Counted from the first letter of the stretch, positions 25,220-32,686 are shown. The stretch: 32,686 bases of DNA from an uncultured Lachnospiraceae bacterium (GCA_910586725.1 CAJUJL010000030.1:1-32686); one strand, 5' to 3'. The notes: a model not told the origin generated them from the sequence alone. Numbers and translations are program-made.

Positions 25220-26140
25220 TCATTTGAAATATCTTTCGGCTTCCTCTGCTGAAAGATTATATTCACTTAGCAGCAGGGCCTTTATTTCGTTGTCCTGATG
25301 TCCTAACTTACGGAGCATGTGAACAGATCCCTGTATGCCTTTCTGTATGCCTTCTTGAATGCCTTCCTGCATGCCTTTCTGTATGCCTTCTTGAATGCCT
25401 TTCTGTATGGCGGCTTCTTTCAATGCTTTTTCTCTTAAGCGGATTTCCGGTTCCATAATTTCCATTAACGCTTCGCACATATGATCGTCTCCTTTCCAGC
25501 TTTCTAAAACTTCTTTGTTTGCGTCTACGCTGACTTCCAGGATGGAATCAGCCAGTTCACGGTCAAATCTTGTCTCTAATTGCTGAATTCTGTCAAAAAG
25601 CTCCTTCATATCCTGTTTTTGCAGACTTGCGGACAAGGAGCTTAGCCAGACGTGTTCCTTTTTGTCCAATTCCGCAGTTGCGATGATCTGCAAGGAAAAG
25701 AGGAGTTTACCATCAATATAATAAATGCCATTCGATGGGTTTGTTATTTGAAAGTTATGTTTTTTCAACTGTTGGAAGAGTCCTTGGGGCTTTGTCTCCC
25801 GGATCAGGGTTACCGTAACGTCATCCGCTTTGATTGCGTCCAGCGTCCTGCCGTAAGACTTATAAAGCGCTGCATATGCCATAGACTTATAAAATGTGTC
25901 AATATCCAGATGGTCTCCCGGCGATTTGTATTCTATAATATTATGGCCGCGGAAGAAAGTTCCTATTTCATTTTTAAGAGAAATATCCGATTGCTTTTTG
26001 ATTACCAGAAGATCAATTTCCAATGGTTTCGTGTTTAAATTGTATTCCGGTTCAAAGATTAAATCGTCTCTGTTTTCTGAAAATTCCAGATTCATAGCGG
26101 CTACAAATCCCGGATGCCATTGTATTTTTGTACTGTCCAT
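25220..26140 (-). CDS. Rpn-like PD-(D/E)XK nuclease-family protein with GIQ repeats
   Basis: A 306-residue protein of a family common in Lachnospiraceae that resembles the Rpn/YhgA recombination-promoting nucleases. The nuclease-like core is near the N-terminus: D43 in EIDLLVIKK and E70-x-K72 in HNIIEYKSPGDHL form a PD-(D/E)XK arrangement. The C-terminal part has coiled coil and then a run of four-residue units (GIQEGIQKGMQEGIQ) before a final helical segment. Such Gly-Gln repeats are typical of the C-terminus of this family. The ATG has AAAGGAG upstream and there is a promoter between it and the fibre gene. Family copies in databases are sometimes misnamed as a biosynthetic dehydrogenase. 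Activity is not shown here. Confidence 0.75.
   Translation of the reverse strand: MDSTKIQWHPGFVAAMNLEFSENRDDLIFEPEYNLNTKPLEIDLLVIKKQSDISLKNEIGTFFRGHNIIEYKSPGDHLDIDTFYKSMAYAALYKSYGRTLDAIKADDVTVTLIRETKPQGLFQQLKKHNFQITNPSNGIYYIDGKLLFSLQIIATAELDKKEHVWLSSLSASLQKQDMKELFDRIQQLETRFDRELADSILEVSVDANKEVLESWKGDDHMCEALMEIMEPEIRLREKALKEAAIQKGIQEGIQKGMQEGIQEGIQKGIQGSVHMLRKLGHQDNEIKALLLSEYNLSAEEAERYFK
25331..25414 (-). repeat. 12-bp tandem repeats within the Rpn-like gene
   Basis: About seven imperfect 12-bp units (CTGTATGCCTTT and variants on the plus strand) code for the GIQ-type four-residue repeats. The reading frame is kept, so unit gain or loss would alter length by four residues without frameshift. 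Confidence 0.8.
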
Positions 26141-26161
26141 AGCTTCTCCTTTGTTTCTTAA

Positions 26162-26189
26162 ATTATAACATACTTTAATTAATGTGCAA
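26162..26189 (-). promoter_or_regulatory. Promoter of the Rpn-like gene with extended -10
   Basis: On the minus strand TTGCAC (26189-26184), a 16-base spacer and a perfect TATAAT (26167-26162) with TG one base upstream form an extended -10 promoter. It lies in the 57-base gap after the fibre stop, so the Rpn-like gene can be expressed separately from the fibres. Confidence 0.65.
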
Positions 26190-26197
26190 TATGGAAC

Positions 26198-28873
26198 TTA
26201 CTTTAAGACTACGCTTACGGTATCATTCGAAATCCTCTCTAATACCATAAAGGTGTCCGTTCCTCTTTTTTCAGCCAGAGTTGCAATTCCTCCATTTTTG
26301 CTTTTGCAAAATTGCCCGGGGATGCAGCTTCCGTCATCACGAACTGGCAAAACGCCAAGCATTCCAACACAGTCCCATTCTTTTCGGTCTTTGCGTTCTA
26401 CATAACTTTCCTGTAAAGACGGGTCGTAATCCTTTGCTAATTTCATGCGTGCATTTGGGATAATATTTCCGGTTTCTACCATAATGGGTTCGTGCGTTTT
26501 TTCATTGAATAAGGGTTTTCCTTCGTCATCGGTTGCCTGTACTGTTTCTGGCACGTCTTCCATGACAATGCGATTGAGCTTATCGCGCTCATACCGCCAG
26601 TAATAATCTTCGTCTGCATTTCCAACGACAGACGGGTTGCCGGAGGTGATGCCTGTTATGTAGTCTCCCTCGTTCGCTTTGTGGAGATGGCCGTTTTTTA
26701 TGGTGACGAAATATCCGACCCGGTCTTCGTTGTCAGGATTACCGTCTGCCCATGGTTTGATGAACTCGGCGTAGTCGGCTCCGGAGGACTGGAAGGCCTT
26801 GGTTCCGAGGATGTCGCCTTTGTAAGTGACGCGCAGGGCGTTGGAACGTGAACTTTCGCCGGTGCCGTTTCCGATGACGAATGCGTCTCCTACCTGAACA
26901 TTACTGTTTCCTCCATCTGTCATGGGTTTGTTTAATTTTCCGCAAACGTGAGAGCTGTAATTACTTGCTGTAGTGTAATATCCCTCTGCATGGGCGTTAA
27001 TGTTGTTTGCCGCTGTGTGGTATCCTTCTGCGTGAGAAAAACTATTGTTTGCTTCTGCGCTGTCACCTTCTGCATGGGAGCAATAGCTTTTTGCTGACGT
27101 ATTGTATCCTTCCGCATGAGAGTAAGAACCGCTTGCTGTAGTGTAATATCCTTCTGCATGGGAGTAAGGGCTGCTTGCTGTATTGTTACTTCCAACTGCA
27201 AAACTATTTGCGCCAACAGTAGTTCCGCTTTTCCTTCCCAAGCTTACAAAAGAATCCCCATAAATACTTTTCTTCGCATATGTGCTAGTAATTACATTGC
27301 CACTTCCATCATTTGTGGCTTTAGTGGCCGTTGATGCATTCCCTTCAAGATTTGCGATCAAAGTCCCTGTATTTTCAGCCTGGTTCAGTAACCGGAATTT
27401 TCCATCGCTTCCCAGACGCAGAGTGCCGGCAACTGCGTTTCCCCAATGAAAACCAAGTGACGGTGCGTAACCAATATCACTTTGCGTATTGGTCACAAGG
27501 TTGCTTTCGCGAATTTGAATAGCGGAATTGACATAATTTGCAGGATAGCTTCCATGGCAAATGATCTGGCCGTTTATTGTTCCTCCGGAAATCGGAAGCG
27601 CGCCAACATCTTCTGCGGTTAAATTTACGTTTCCCCCGCGGTATTCCGTCTCGGAATCTCCTTTTACGCCTGTCACAACGCCAAGGGAAGAAAGGTCAAG
27701 GGTAACGTCTTGTGTTTCGATGGCGGTTACATGGCCCTGATTGTTAATAGAAATGGATTTAATTGCGGAAAAACTGTCTTTGTCCGCTATGGTTTGTAAA
27801 GATGAAGTCTCTGTTCTTTCTACATCTCCGTGTCGGACGGTGACGGAGCTTCCGGAGCGGGCGCATAAGATATGGCCGTCCAATCCTTTAATTTCCGTAA
27901 TCGCGCCGTCAATGTTTGTCTGCGCAACGCACCAGTCGGAGTCCAGATTTTCCGAACCGTCCCTGTCAACGAGGGCAATGATCAAATCCCCGTTTTCACA
28001 TGTTTCTCCGGCATAAACCCCTTCCGTTGTGACGCGGTAAGTCCATCCTGTTTTATATGTGGAAGGAAGTTCTGTGATTGTTCCGTCCATTCCGATCGTG
28101 CCTTTAAAAATCATGGCGTCGCTTGCGGCAATGCCTTCGCTTACCGCCGCATGGACAAAAGCCGTGGTTGCGATTTGCGTGGTATTGGTGTCCGAAGGCG
28201 CGGTCGGCGCGGTTGGCTCTCCGGTCAAAGAAGGGCTGTCAAGATCCGCTTTGTTTTCGGTTAATTCCTTTTCCGCATTGGATGCTCTTTCGATTTCTTT
28301 TGATAAATTTTGCGTAATTTCCGATTCCTTACTGACGGCCCTTTCTGATTCCTGGCTTAAGTTTTCGGCGATTGCCTCTTCTGCGGCAGTTGCGCGTCTG
28401 GTTTCTTCTGCGACGGCTTGTTCTGTGGAGGATAGCTTGTCTTTTAATTTTCTGAAATTTAGGATGAGCCAGTCGATGACGGAATGCTTTTCGGATGCAA
28501 TTTTATTTTTGTCGCAAGGGCTTTTTTGAATGGAAATGGAGAAGGGGATTGTGGAGAGCACAGCGTCTGCGGCAGAATCATACAGGACGATTTTTGCTTC
28601 CGCAGTTCCTGGCGCATACAGAATGTCGCCGTCTAAAATGGCCCAAATGCGGTTATCGGATACGGTGCAGGGCTTTGGGGGAAAAGGGGAACGGTCGCCC
28701 CTGTGTCCTTCCAGATAGATTTCCACATTGTCGGGGATGTGGTAAGGCTCCCCCTGGTTGTTTAAGACAAATTCCAGAGTGCGCGACTTACTGTCTCCCT
28801 GCTGCGCTTTTACTACTTCGTATGAAGAAGGGGAGTACAGGTCAATGGTTAGGGTTTTAGTAATGTTATTCAA
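26198..28873 (-). CDS. Phage-type tail fibre B (BppU-like N-term, YadA-like repeats, Peptidase_G2-like C-term)
   Basis: An 891-residue fibre. Residues 1-130 match the BppU baseplate-upper-protein N-terminus (IDLYSPSSYEV, HIPDNVEIYLEGHRGD, FSISIQKSPCDKNK). About 145-210 is coiled coil, then the tail-fibre motif PSLTGEPTAPTAP with NTTQIATTAFV. Residues about 246-432 are identical to fibre A. At about 568-645 are 14-residue YadA-like head repeats (SHAEGYYTTASGS). From about 697 on is a Peptidase_G2-like domain (GADYAEFIKPWADGNPDNED), which in phage spikes is a self-cleaving trimerisation chaperone. The start is TTG at 28873 with AGGAGGT six bases upstream. It would form a trimeric receptor-binding fibre on a tail or injection structure; no tail genes are seen in the window. 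Confidence 0.88.
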   Translation of the reverse strand: MNNITKTLTIDLYSPSSYEVVKAQQGDSKSRTLEFVLNNQGEPYHIPDNVEIYLEGHRGDRSPFPPKPCTVSDNRIWAILDGDILYAPGTAEAKIVLYDSAADAVLSTIPFSISIQKSPCDKNKIASEKHSVIDWLILNFRKLKDKLSSTEQAVAEETRRATAAEEAIAENLSQESERAVSKESEITQNLSKEIERASNAEKELTENKADLDSPSLTGEPTAPTAPSDTNTTQIATTAFVHAAVSEGIAASDAMIFKGTIGMDGTITELPSTYKTGWTYRVTTEGVYAGETCENGDLIIALVDRDGSENLDSDWCVAQTNIDGAITEIKGLDGHILCARSGSSVTVRHGDVERTETSSLQTIADKDSFSAIKSISINNQGHVTAIETQDVTLDLSSLGVVTGVKGDSETEYRGGNVNLTAEDVGALPISGGTINGQIICHGSYPANYVNSAIQIRESNLVTNTQSDIGYAPSLGFHWGNAVAGTLRLGSDGKFRLLNQAENTGTLIANLEGNASTATKATNDGSGNVITSTYAKKSIYGDSFVSLGRKSGTTVGANSFAVGSNNTASSPYSHAEGYYTTASGSYSHAEGYNTSAKSYCSHAEGDSAEANNSFSHAEGYHTAANNINAHAEGYYTTASNYSSHVCGKLNKPMTDGGNSNVQVGDAFVIGNGTGESSRSNALRVTYKGDILGTKAFQSSGADYAEFIKPWADGNPDNEDRVGYFVTIKNGHLHKANEGDYITGITSGNPSVVGNADEDYYWRYERDKLNRIVMEDVPETVQATDDEGKPLFNEKTHEPIMVETGNIIPNARMKLAKDYDPSLQESYVERKDRKEWDCVGMLGVLPVRDDGSCIPGQFCKSKNGGIATLAEKRGTDTFMVLERISNDTVSVVLK
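26939..27200 (-). repeat. 42-bp tandem repeats in fibre B
   Basis: About five units of 42 bp code for the 14-residue SHAEG-type repeats. The units are imperfect, with the SHAEG part best kept and the YTTASG part varied. Confidence 0.8.
27576..28252 (-). repeat. Long duplication shared with fibre A (copy 1)
   Basis: This 677-bp block matches 31119-31795 with a constant offset of 3543 and about seven differences by eye. About 525 bases run without a mismatch; most differences lie at the right end. The flanking parts of the two genes are much more diverged. Confidence 0.9.
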
Positions 28874-28918
28874 TGCGATACCTCCTGATAAATGAAATAA
28901 TGGTAACGACAGGCGTTA

Positions 28919-29131
28919 TTAGGAAACGCCATGGCTTTCGTTCTCGCTTTTTATGGAAGATGCATAAGACACTCTGTCCTGCTGGATTTTATTTTGATTT
29001 AAGAGATGGATTTCGCTATAAAAATCCCGAAACAGATAATCCAGAAGAAAGATCGGCAGGTTGGAGGACTGGATGGTTTCTGCAATGGTTTTCCTGAATT
29101 CTTCAATTTGTAAGGTGATTGGTTTTTCCAT
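28919..29131 (-). CDS. 70-residue tail-associated small protein (copy B)
   Basis: A small acidic protein (MEKPITLQIEEFRKTIAE, then LPIFLLDYLFRDFYSEIHLLN) that ends with a charged tail. It resembles small proteins coded just before the fibre in clostridial prophages, but I cannot give a function. AAAGGAG lies before the ATG. It ends 45 bases before the fibre B start and is clearly paralogous to the protein at 32413-32625. The pairing with a fibre in both copies suggests a role in fibre assembly or attachment (inference). Confidence 0.75.
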   Translation of the reverse strand: MEKPITLQIEEFRKTIAETIQSSNLPIFLLDYLFRDFYSEIHLLNQNKIQQDRVSYASSIKSENESHGVS

Positions 29132-29404
29132 GGCGTGTTTCTCCTTTATTTGTGTTTTTTTGGAATAAATAAAGTGAATTGGATAAAGTGAGTTTGTATG
29201 GTCTGCTTTACATGTTTGTTATGATGGAATACAAGTTAAGATTAGAGCGCCATCGGGCAGTTTGGAAAAATACAAACATATTGTCGAAAAAAGAATTGAA
29301 GTCAACAGTGAAAATTATAAAATAATTGATAAATCTATTCAGGACAGGGGAATTACAGCCCTGCCCTGTTTTTGAAGTTTTAGGACTTTGAAATGAAAGA
29401 TAAA
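29132..29404. other. Spacer between the two fibre modules
   Basis: This 273-base stretch holds a hairpin (29342-29374) and a direct repeat ATAAAGTGA (29169-29177 and 29183-29191, 14-base period) just upstream of the small-protein gene, which could be an operator. A plus-strand frame of 37 codons (29212-29325) lacks a ribosome site. No clear promoter was found. Confidence 0.4.
29342..29374. terminator. Hairpin downstream of fibre A
   Basis: GGACAGGG (29342-29349) and CCCTGCCC (29359-29366) form an 8-bp stem with one G-U pair on the minus strand RNA (an A-C mismatch on the plus strand), next to a T-run at 29369-29373. It could end or attenuate fibre A transcripts before the B module; the U-tract is better on the plus strand, so the direction is unclear. 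Confidence 0.45.
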
Positions 29405-32400
29405 CTATTTTAATATTACAGCGACAATGTTTTCGGTGATACGTTCTATTACCATGTATGTGTTAAAATTTTTTTCGTCTGCCAGCGTTGCAATTCCTCC
29501 GTTTTTGCATTTGCAAAATTGCCCGGGGATGCAGCTTCCGTCATCACGAACTGGCAAAACTCCAAGCATTCCGACATAGTCCCATTCTTTCCGGTCTTTG
29601 CGTTCTACATAACTTTCCTGTAAAGACGGGTCGTAATCCTTTGCTAATTTCATGCGTGCATTTGGGATAATATTTCCAGTTTCTACCATAATGGGTTCGT
29701 GCGTTTCTTCATCAAATAGTGGGTTTCCTTCGTCATCGGTTGCCTGTACGGTTTCTGGCACGTCTTCCATGACGATGCGATTGAAGCTGTCCCGTTCATA
29801 TCGCCAGTAATAATCTTCGTCTGCATTTCCCACGACAGAAGGGTTGCCGGAGGTGATGCCTGTTATGTAGTCACCTTCGTTTGCTTTGTGGAGGTATCCG
29901 TCTTTTATGGTGACGAAATACCCGACCCGGTCTTCGTTGTCAGGATTACCGTCTGCCCATGGTTTGATGAACTCGGCGTAGTCGGCTCCGGAGGACTGGA
30001 AGGCCTTGGTTCCGAGGATGTCACCTTTGTAAGTGACGCGCAGGGCATTGGAACGTGAAGCGTTTCCAACGCCATTTCCGATGACGAATGCGTCCCCTGT
30101 TTGAGTGCCATTGTTTGCACCACTTAACATTTTCTTATTGTATTTCCCACATGCATGGGAAGCATAGTTATCTGATGTTGTATAGTATCCTTCCACATGA
30201 GAAGAATAACCGTTTGCTGTTGTATAGTATCCTTCCGCATGAGAGTAATAACCGATTGATGTTGTATAGTATCCTTCCGCATGAGAACAATCGATGTCTG
30301 CTGTTGTATAGTATCCTTCCGCATGAGAGTAAGCGCCGCGTGCTGTAGTGTCACTTCCTTCTGCATGAGAGCGACTGCCGCGTGCTGTAGTGTAATATCC
30401 TTCTGCATGGGAGTAAAGGCCGCTTGCTTCTACACTACTTCCAACCGCAAAACTATTCGCGCCAACAGTAGTTCCGCTTTTCCTTCCTAAGCTTACAGAT
30501 GTATCTCCATAAATACTTTTCTTCGCATAAGTGTTAATAATTACATTGCCATTTCCATCTTGTGTGGCTTTAGTGGCCGTTGTGGCCGTTGATGCATTTC
30601 CTTCAAGATTGGCAATTATAGTTCCTGTATTTCCAGCCTGGTATAGAAATCGTAGTTTTGAGTCGGCGCCAAGACAAAGAGTGCCGGCGGCTCTTTCTGC
30701 CCAGTGAAACCCAATTGAAGGAGCGTAACCAATATCACTTTGGGTGTTTTTTACAAGATTATTTTCACGAACCTGAATGGCAGAACTTCCAAATCTTGCG
30801 GTTAACTGGTTTGTATATCTGCCGCTGCACACTACCTGACCACTAGTTCTTATGTCTCTGGCGAAACTGGCGTCTCCCGTAGCGGCATTGATCGCAAACT
30901 TCCAATGAGGTGTAGCCCCATCTTTTGTATATCCATAAATTCCAACTTCATCCTGTATTGAGCCAAGACTCCATATATAATTGCTAACCGTTTTATCTGC
31001 AATGACAGAAAAATATGCGTTTGGAGAATACGGCCTTATGATTCCGATTGCAGCATTGGACAGCTCTTTTCCTTCATTCCAGCTTAAAGCTTTACTGGGG
31101 ATCTGGATTCTTCCGGTCATTGTTCCTCCGGAAATTGGAAGCGCGCCAACATCTTCTGCGGTTAAATTTACGTTTCCCCCGCGGTATTCCGTCTCGGAAT
31201 CTCCTTTTACGCCTGTCACAACGCCAAGGGAAGAAAGGTCAAGGGTAACGTCTTGTGTTTCGATGGCGGTTACATGGCCCTGATTGTTAATAGAAATGGA
31301 TTTAATTGCGGAAAAACTGTCTTTGTCCGCTATGGTTTGTAAAGATGAAGTCTCTGTTCTTTCTACATCTCCGTGTCGGACGGTGACGGAGCTTCCGGAG
31401 CGGGCGCATAAGATATGGCCGTCCAATCCTTTAATTTCCGTAATCGCGCCGTCAATGTTTGTCTGCGCAACGCACCAGTCGGAGTCCAGATTTTCCGAAC
31501 CGTCCCTGTCAACGAGGGCAATGATCAAATCCCCGTTTTCACATGTTTCTCCGGCATAAACCCCTTCCGTTGTGACGCGGTAAGTCCATCCTGTTTTATA
31601 TGTGGAAGGAAGTTCTGTGATTGTTCCGTCCATTCCGATCGTGCCTTTAAAAATCATAGCGTCGCTTGCGGCAATGCCTTCGCTTACCGCCGTATGGACA
31701 AAAGCCGTGGTTGCGATTTGCGCAGTATTGGTGTCCGGAGGTGCGGTCGGCGCGGTTGGCTCTCCGGTCAAAGAAGGGCTGTCAAGATCCGCTTTACTGG
31801 AAGAAAGATGTGCCTCTGCATCTTGCGCACGCGAAGCCTCTTTTGTTAAGTTTTCGGCGATTTCGTTTTCCTTGACGATGGCCCTTTCCGATTCCTGGCT
31901 TAAGTTTTCGGCAATTGCCTCTTCTGCGGCAGTTGCCCGTCTGGTTTCTTCTTCAAGGGATGTCATTGTGTCTTTCAGCTTGTTTTTTAGTTTTTCAAAA
32001 CCAAGAACCAGCCAGTCAATAACGGAACGCTTTGCGGATTCAATTTTATTTTTGTCACAGGGATGTTTCTGTATGGAAATGGAAAACGGGATGGTGGAGA
32101 GGATCGCGTCATGGTCAGAATCGTATAAAACGATTTTGGCCTCAGCCGTTCCGGATTCATATAGAATGTCGCTGTCTAATATGGCCGTAATTACGTTTTC
32201 GGACACAGTGCAGGGCTTTGGTTCAAAAAATGTGTTGTCGCCCCTGTGTCCTTCCATGTAAATAGTTACGTTGTCCGGTATGGGATAAGGCATCCCCTGG
32301 CTGTAAAGGACAAATTCTATAGCGCGTGATAGGGTGTCTCCCTGCTGGGCGTGTATGACTTCATAGGAAGCGGGAGAGTACAGGTCGATTTCAATTTTTT

Positions 32401-32416
32401 TTGCAACATTGTTCAA
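29405..32416 (-). CDS. Phage-type tail fibre A, longer paralogue of fibre B
   Basis: A 1003-residue fibre with the same order of parts as fibre B: BppU-like N-terminus (1-130, clearly diverged from B), coiled coil (about 145-210), PSLTGEPTAPTAP motif and a segment at about 246-432 identical to B. It then has an insert of about 95 residues that B lacks (from MTGRIQIPSK to about TARFGSS), with VIADKTVSNYIWSLG and a TKDGATPHWKFAINAATGDASF motif. Six YadA-like 14-residue repeats follow, then the Peptidase_G2-like C-terminus (GADYAEFIKPWADG). The start is TTG at 32416 with AGGAGG upstream. It overlaps the stop of the small-protein gene by four bases, so the two are translationally coupled. The insert may be a receptor-binding or carbohydrate-binding piece. 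Confidence 0.88.
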   Translation of the reverse strand: MNNVAKKIEIDLYSPASYEVIHAQQGDTLSRAIEFVLYSQGMPYPIPDNVTIYMEGHRGDNTFFEPKPCTVSENVITAILDSDILYESGTAEAKIVLYDSDHDAILSTIPFSISIQKHPCDKNKIESAKRSVIDWLVLGFEKLKNKLKDTMTSLEEETRRATAAEEAIAENLSQESERAIVKENEIAENLTKEASRAQDAEAHLSSSKADLDSPSLTGEPTAPTAPPDTNTAQIATTAFVHTAVSEGIAASDAMIFKGTIGMDGTITELPSTYKTGWTYRVTTEGVYAGETCENGDLIIALVDRDGSENLDSDWCVAQTNIDGAITEIKGLDGHILCARSGSSVTVRHGDVERTETSSLQTIADKDSFSAIKSISINNQGHVTAIETQDVTLDLSSLGVVTGVKGDSETEYRGGNVNLTAEDVGALPISGGTMTGRIQIPSKALSWNEGKELSNAAIGIIRPYSPNAYFSVIADKTVSNYIWSLGSIQDEVGIYGYTKDGATPHWKFAINAATGDASFARDIRTSGQVVCSGRYTNQLTARFGSSAIQVRENNLVKNTQSDIGYAPSIGFHWAERAAGTLCLGADSKLRFLYQAGNTGTIIANLEGNASTATTATKATQDGNGNVIINTYAKKSIYGDTSVSLGRKSGTTVGANSFAVGSSVEASGLYSHAEGYYTTARGSRSHAEGSDTTARGAYSHAEGYYTTADIDCSHAEGYYTTSIGYYSHAEGYYTTANGYSSHVEGYYTTSDNYASHACGKYNKKMLSGANNGTQTGDAFVIGNGVGNASRSNALRVTYKGDILGTKAFQSSGADYAEFIKPWADGNPDNEDRVGYFVTIKDGYLHKANEGDYITGITSGNPSVVGNADEDYYWRYERDSFNRIVMEDVPETVQATDDEGNPLFDEETHEPIMVETGNIIPNARMKLAKDYDPSLQESYVERKDRKEWDYVGMLGVLPVRDDGSCIPGQFCKCKNGGIATLADEKNFNTYMVIERITENIVAVILK
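30139..30432 (-). repeat. 42-bp tandem repeats in fibre A
   Basis: Six or more 42-bp units; TATAGTATCC recurs at 30181, 30223 and 30265. They code for SHAEGYYTTxxxx repeats, one more full unit than in fibre B, as expected from slippage or unequal crossing-over. Confidence 0.8.
31119..31795 (-). repeat. Long duplication shared with fibre B (copy 2)
   Basis: The partner of 27576-28252; about seven mismatches in 677 bases, no insertions or deletions. The coded segment of about 187 residues is the same in both proteins. Confidence 0.9.
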
Positions 32417-32625
32417 TGTTCTTCCTCCTGTTCTGTCTTGGGTTTTAATGACGCTTCATAAGAGATTTTGTCTTGCTCGGACTTGCTCTGATTTAAGAGA
32501 TGGATTTCGCTATAGAAATCCCGAAATATGTAATCAAGGAGGAAGACCGGAAGGTTGGAAGACTGGATGGATTCTGCAATGGTTTTCTTGAATTCTTCGA
32601 TTTGTAAGGTGATTGGTTTTTCCAT
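32413..32625 (-). CDS. 70-residue tail-associated small protein (copy A)
   Basis: Same family as the protein at 28919-29131: MEKPITLQIEEFKKTIAE, then LPVFLLDYIFRDFYSEIHLLN, then a charged tail rich in Lys and Glu. The ATG at 32625 has GAGGAG upstream; the frame is open 12 codons more but without conserved sequence. Its stop codon TGA overlaps the TTG start of fibre A, giving tight coupling. Nothing to its right can be judged because the window ends there. Confidence 0.75.
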   Translation of the reverse strand: MEKPITLQIEEFKKTIAESIQSSNLPVFLLDYIFRDFYSEIHLLNQSKSEQDKISYEASLKPKTEQEEEH

Positions 32626-32653
32626 AGTTTGTTTCTCCTCGTATAATAAGTTT

Positions 32654-32675
32654 GTAAGCAAGAAAAACAGCTTAC
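32654..32675. promoter_or_regulatory. Inverted repeat upstream of the fibre A module
   Basis: GTAAGC (32654-32659) and GCTTAC (32670-32675) form a 6-bp inverted repeat around a 10-base A-rich centre, 29 bases before the small-protein ATG. It could be an operator or a small hairpin at the end of the preceding gene. Confidence 0.3.
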
Positions 32676-32686
32676 AGGCTTATTCT

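Noticed and set aside
29187..29377. Plus-strand open frame with protein-like composition (VKIRAPSGSLEKYKHIVEKR) and an overlapping 37-codon frame at 29212-29325
   Set aside because: No start codon with a ribosome site fits the longer frame and the shorter one has none either; it may be a gene remnant, but the evidence is too thin.
26939..30432. CRISPR-like periodic repeats
   Set aside because: The 42-bp period is in frame within fibre genes and codes for 14-residue YadA-like units; there are no unique spacers and no cas genes.
27741..31559. Identical 91-codon plus-strand frames at 27741-28016 and 31284-31559
   Set aside because: They are antisense to the duplicated fibre block, lack ribosome sites, and are the same only because the DNA block is duplicated.
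26198..32625. Diversity-generating retroelement acting on the fibres
   Set aside because: No reverse transcriptase or template repeat is in the window, and the differences between the fibres are not focused on adenine positions in a C-terminal lectin domain.

Overview
The window looks like part of a Lachnospiraceae (Clostridia, Firmicutes) chromosome of gut type. The reasons are strong AGGAGG ribosome sites, sigma-A promoters of TTGACA-17-TATAAT form, a full set of [FeFe]-hydrogenase maturases, VanR/VanS-like signalling genes, a Firmicutes-style conjugative-element regulator and clostridial phage-type tail fibres. This placement is inference from gene content; no rRNA or tRNA gene was seen.

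Layout. (1) 1-756: the end of an integrated element, with a truncated XRE regulator, a strong hairpin and short direct repeats. It abuts the 3' end of guaA, a known integration target. (2) 757-3598, minus strand: a GMP synthase whose glutamine amidotransferase half is cut down and lacks its catalytic cysteine, a hexapeptide acetyltransferase and an XRE regulator. (3) 3892-12754, plus strand: a DUF362/ferredoxin protein, then a tight run of a TM1266-type regulator, hydE, hydG, hydF, a coiled-coil protein of unknown function, a response regulator and a sensor kinase. The maturases build the H-cluster of [FeFe]-hydrogenase, but no hydrogenase structural gene lies here. (4) 12813-16948: an envelope-polymer decoration cassette with an MBOAT acyltransferase, a DHHW/AlgJ-like protein and a GtrII-like glucosyltransferase, with two clear promoters. 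(5) 17019-25118: an aconitase-family hydratase behind a consensus promoter, an AI-2E-family permease, a TPR/P-loop protein and glycogen branching enzyme.

(6) 25163-32686, minus strand: after a shared terminator comes a PD-(D/E)XK (Rpn-like) protein. Beyond it are two tandem copies of a module made of a 70-residue protein plus a long tail fibre. Each fibre has a BppU-like N-terminus, coiled coil, YadA-like 14-residue repeats and a self-cleaving Peptidase_G2-like C-terminus. The two fibre genes share a 677-bp block that is almost identical, inside genes that are otherwise more diverged. They differ in repeat number and in an insert of about 95 residues. This fibre locus is the most unusual part of the window and may continue to the right.

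All assignments come from reading motifs, lengths and context; no database search was run.
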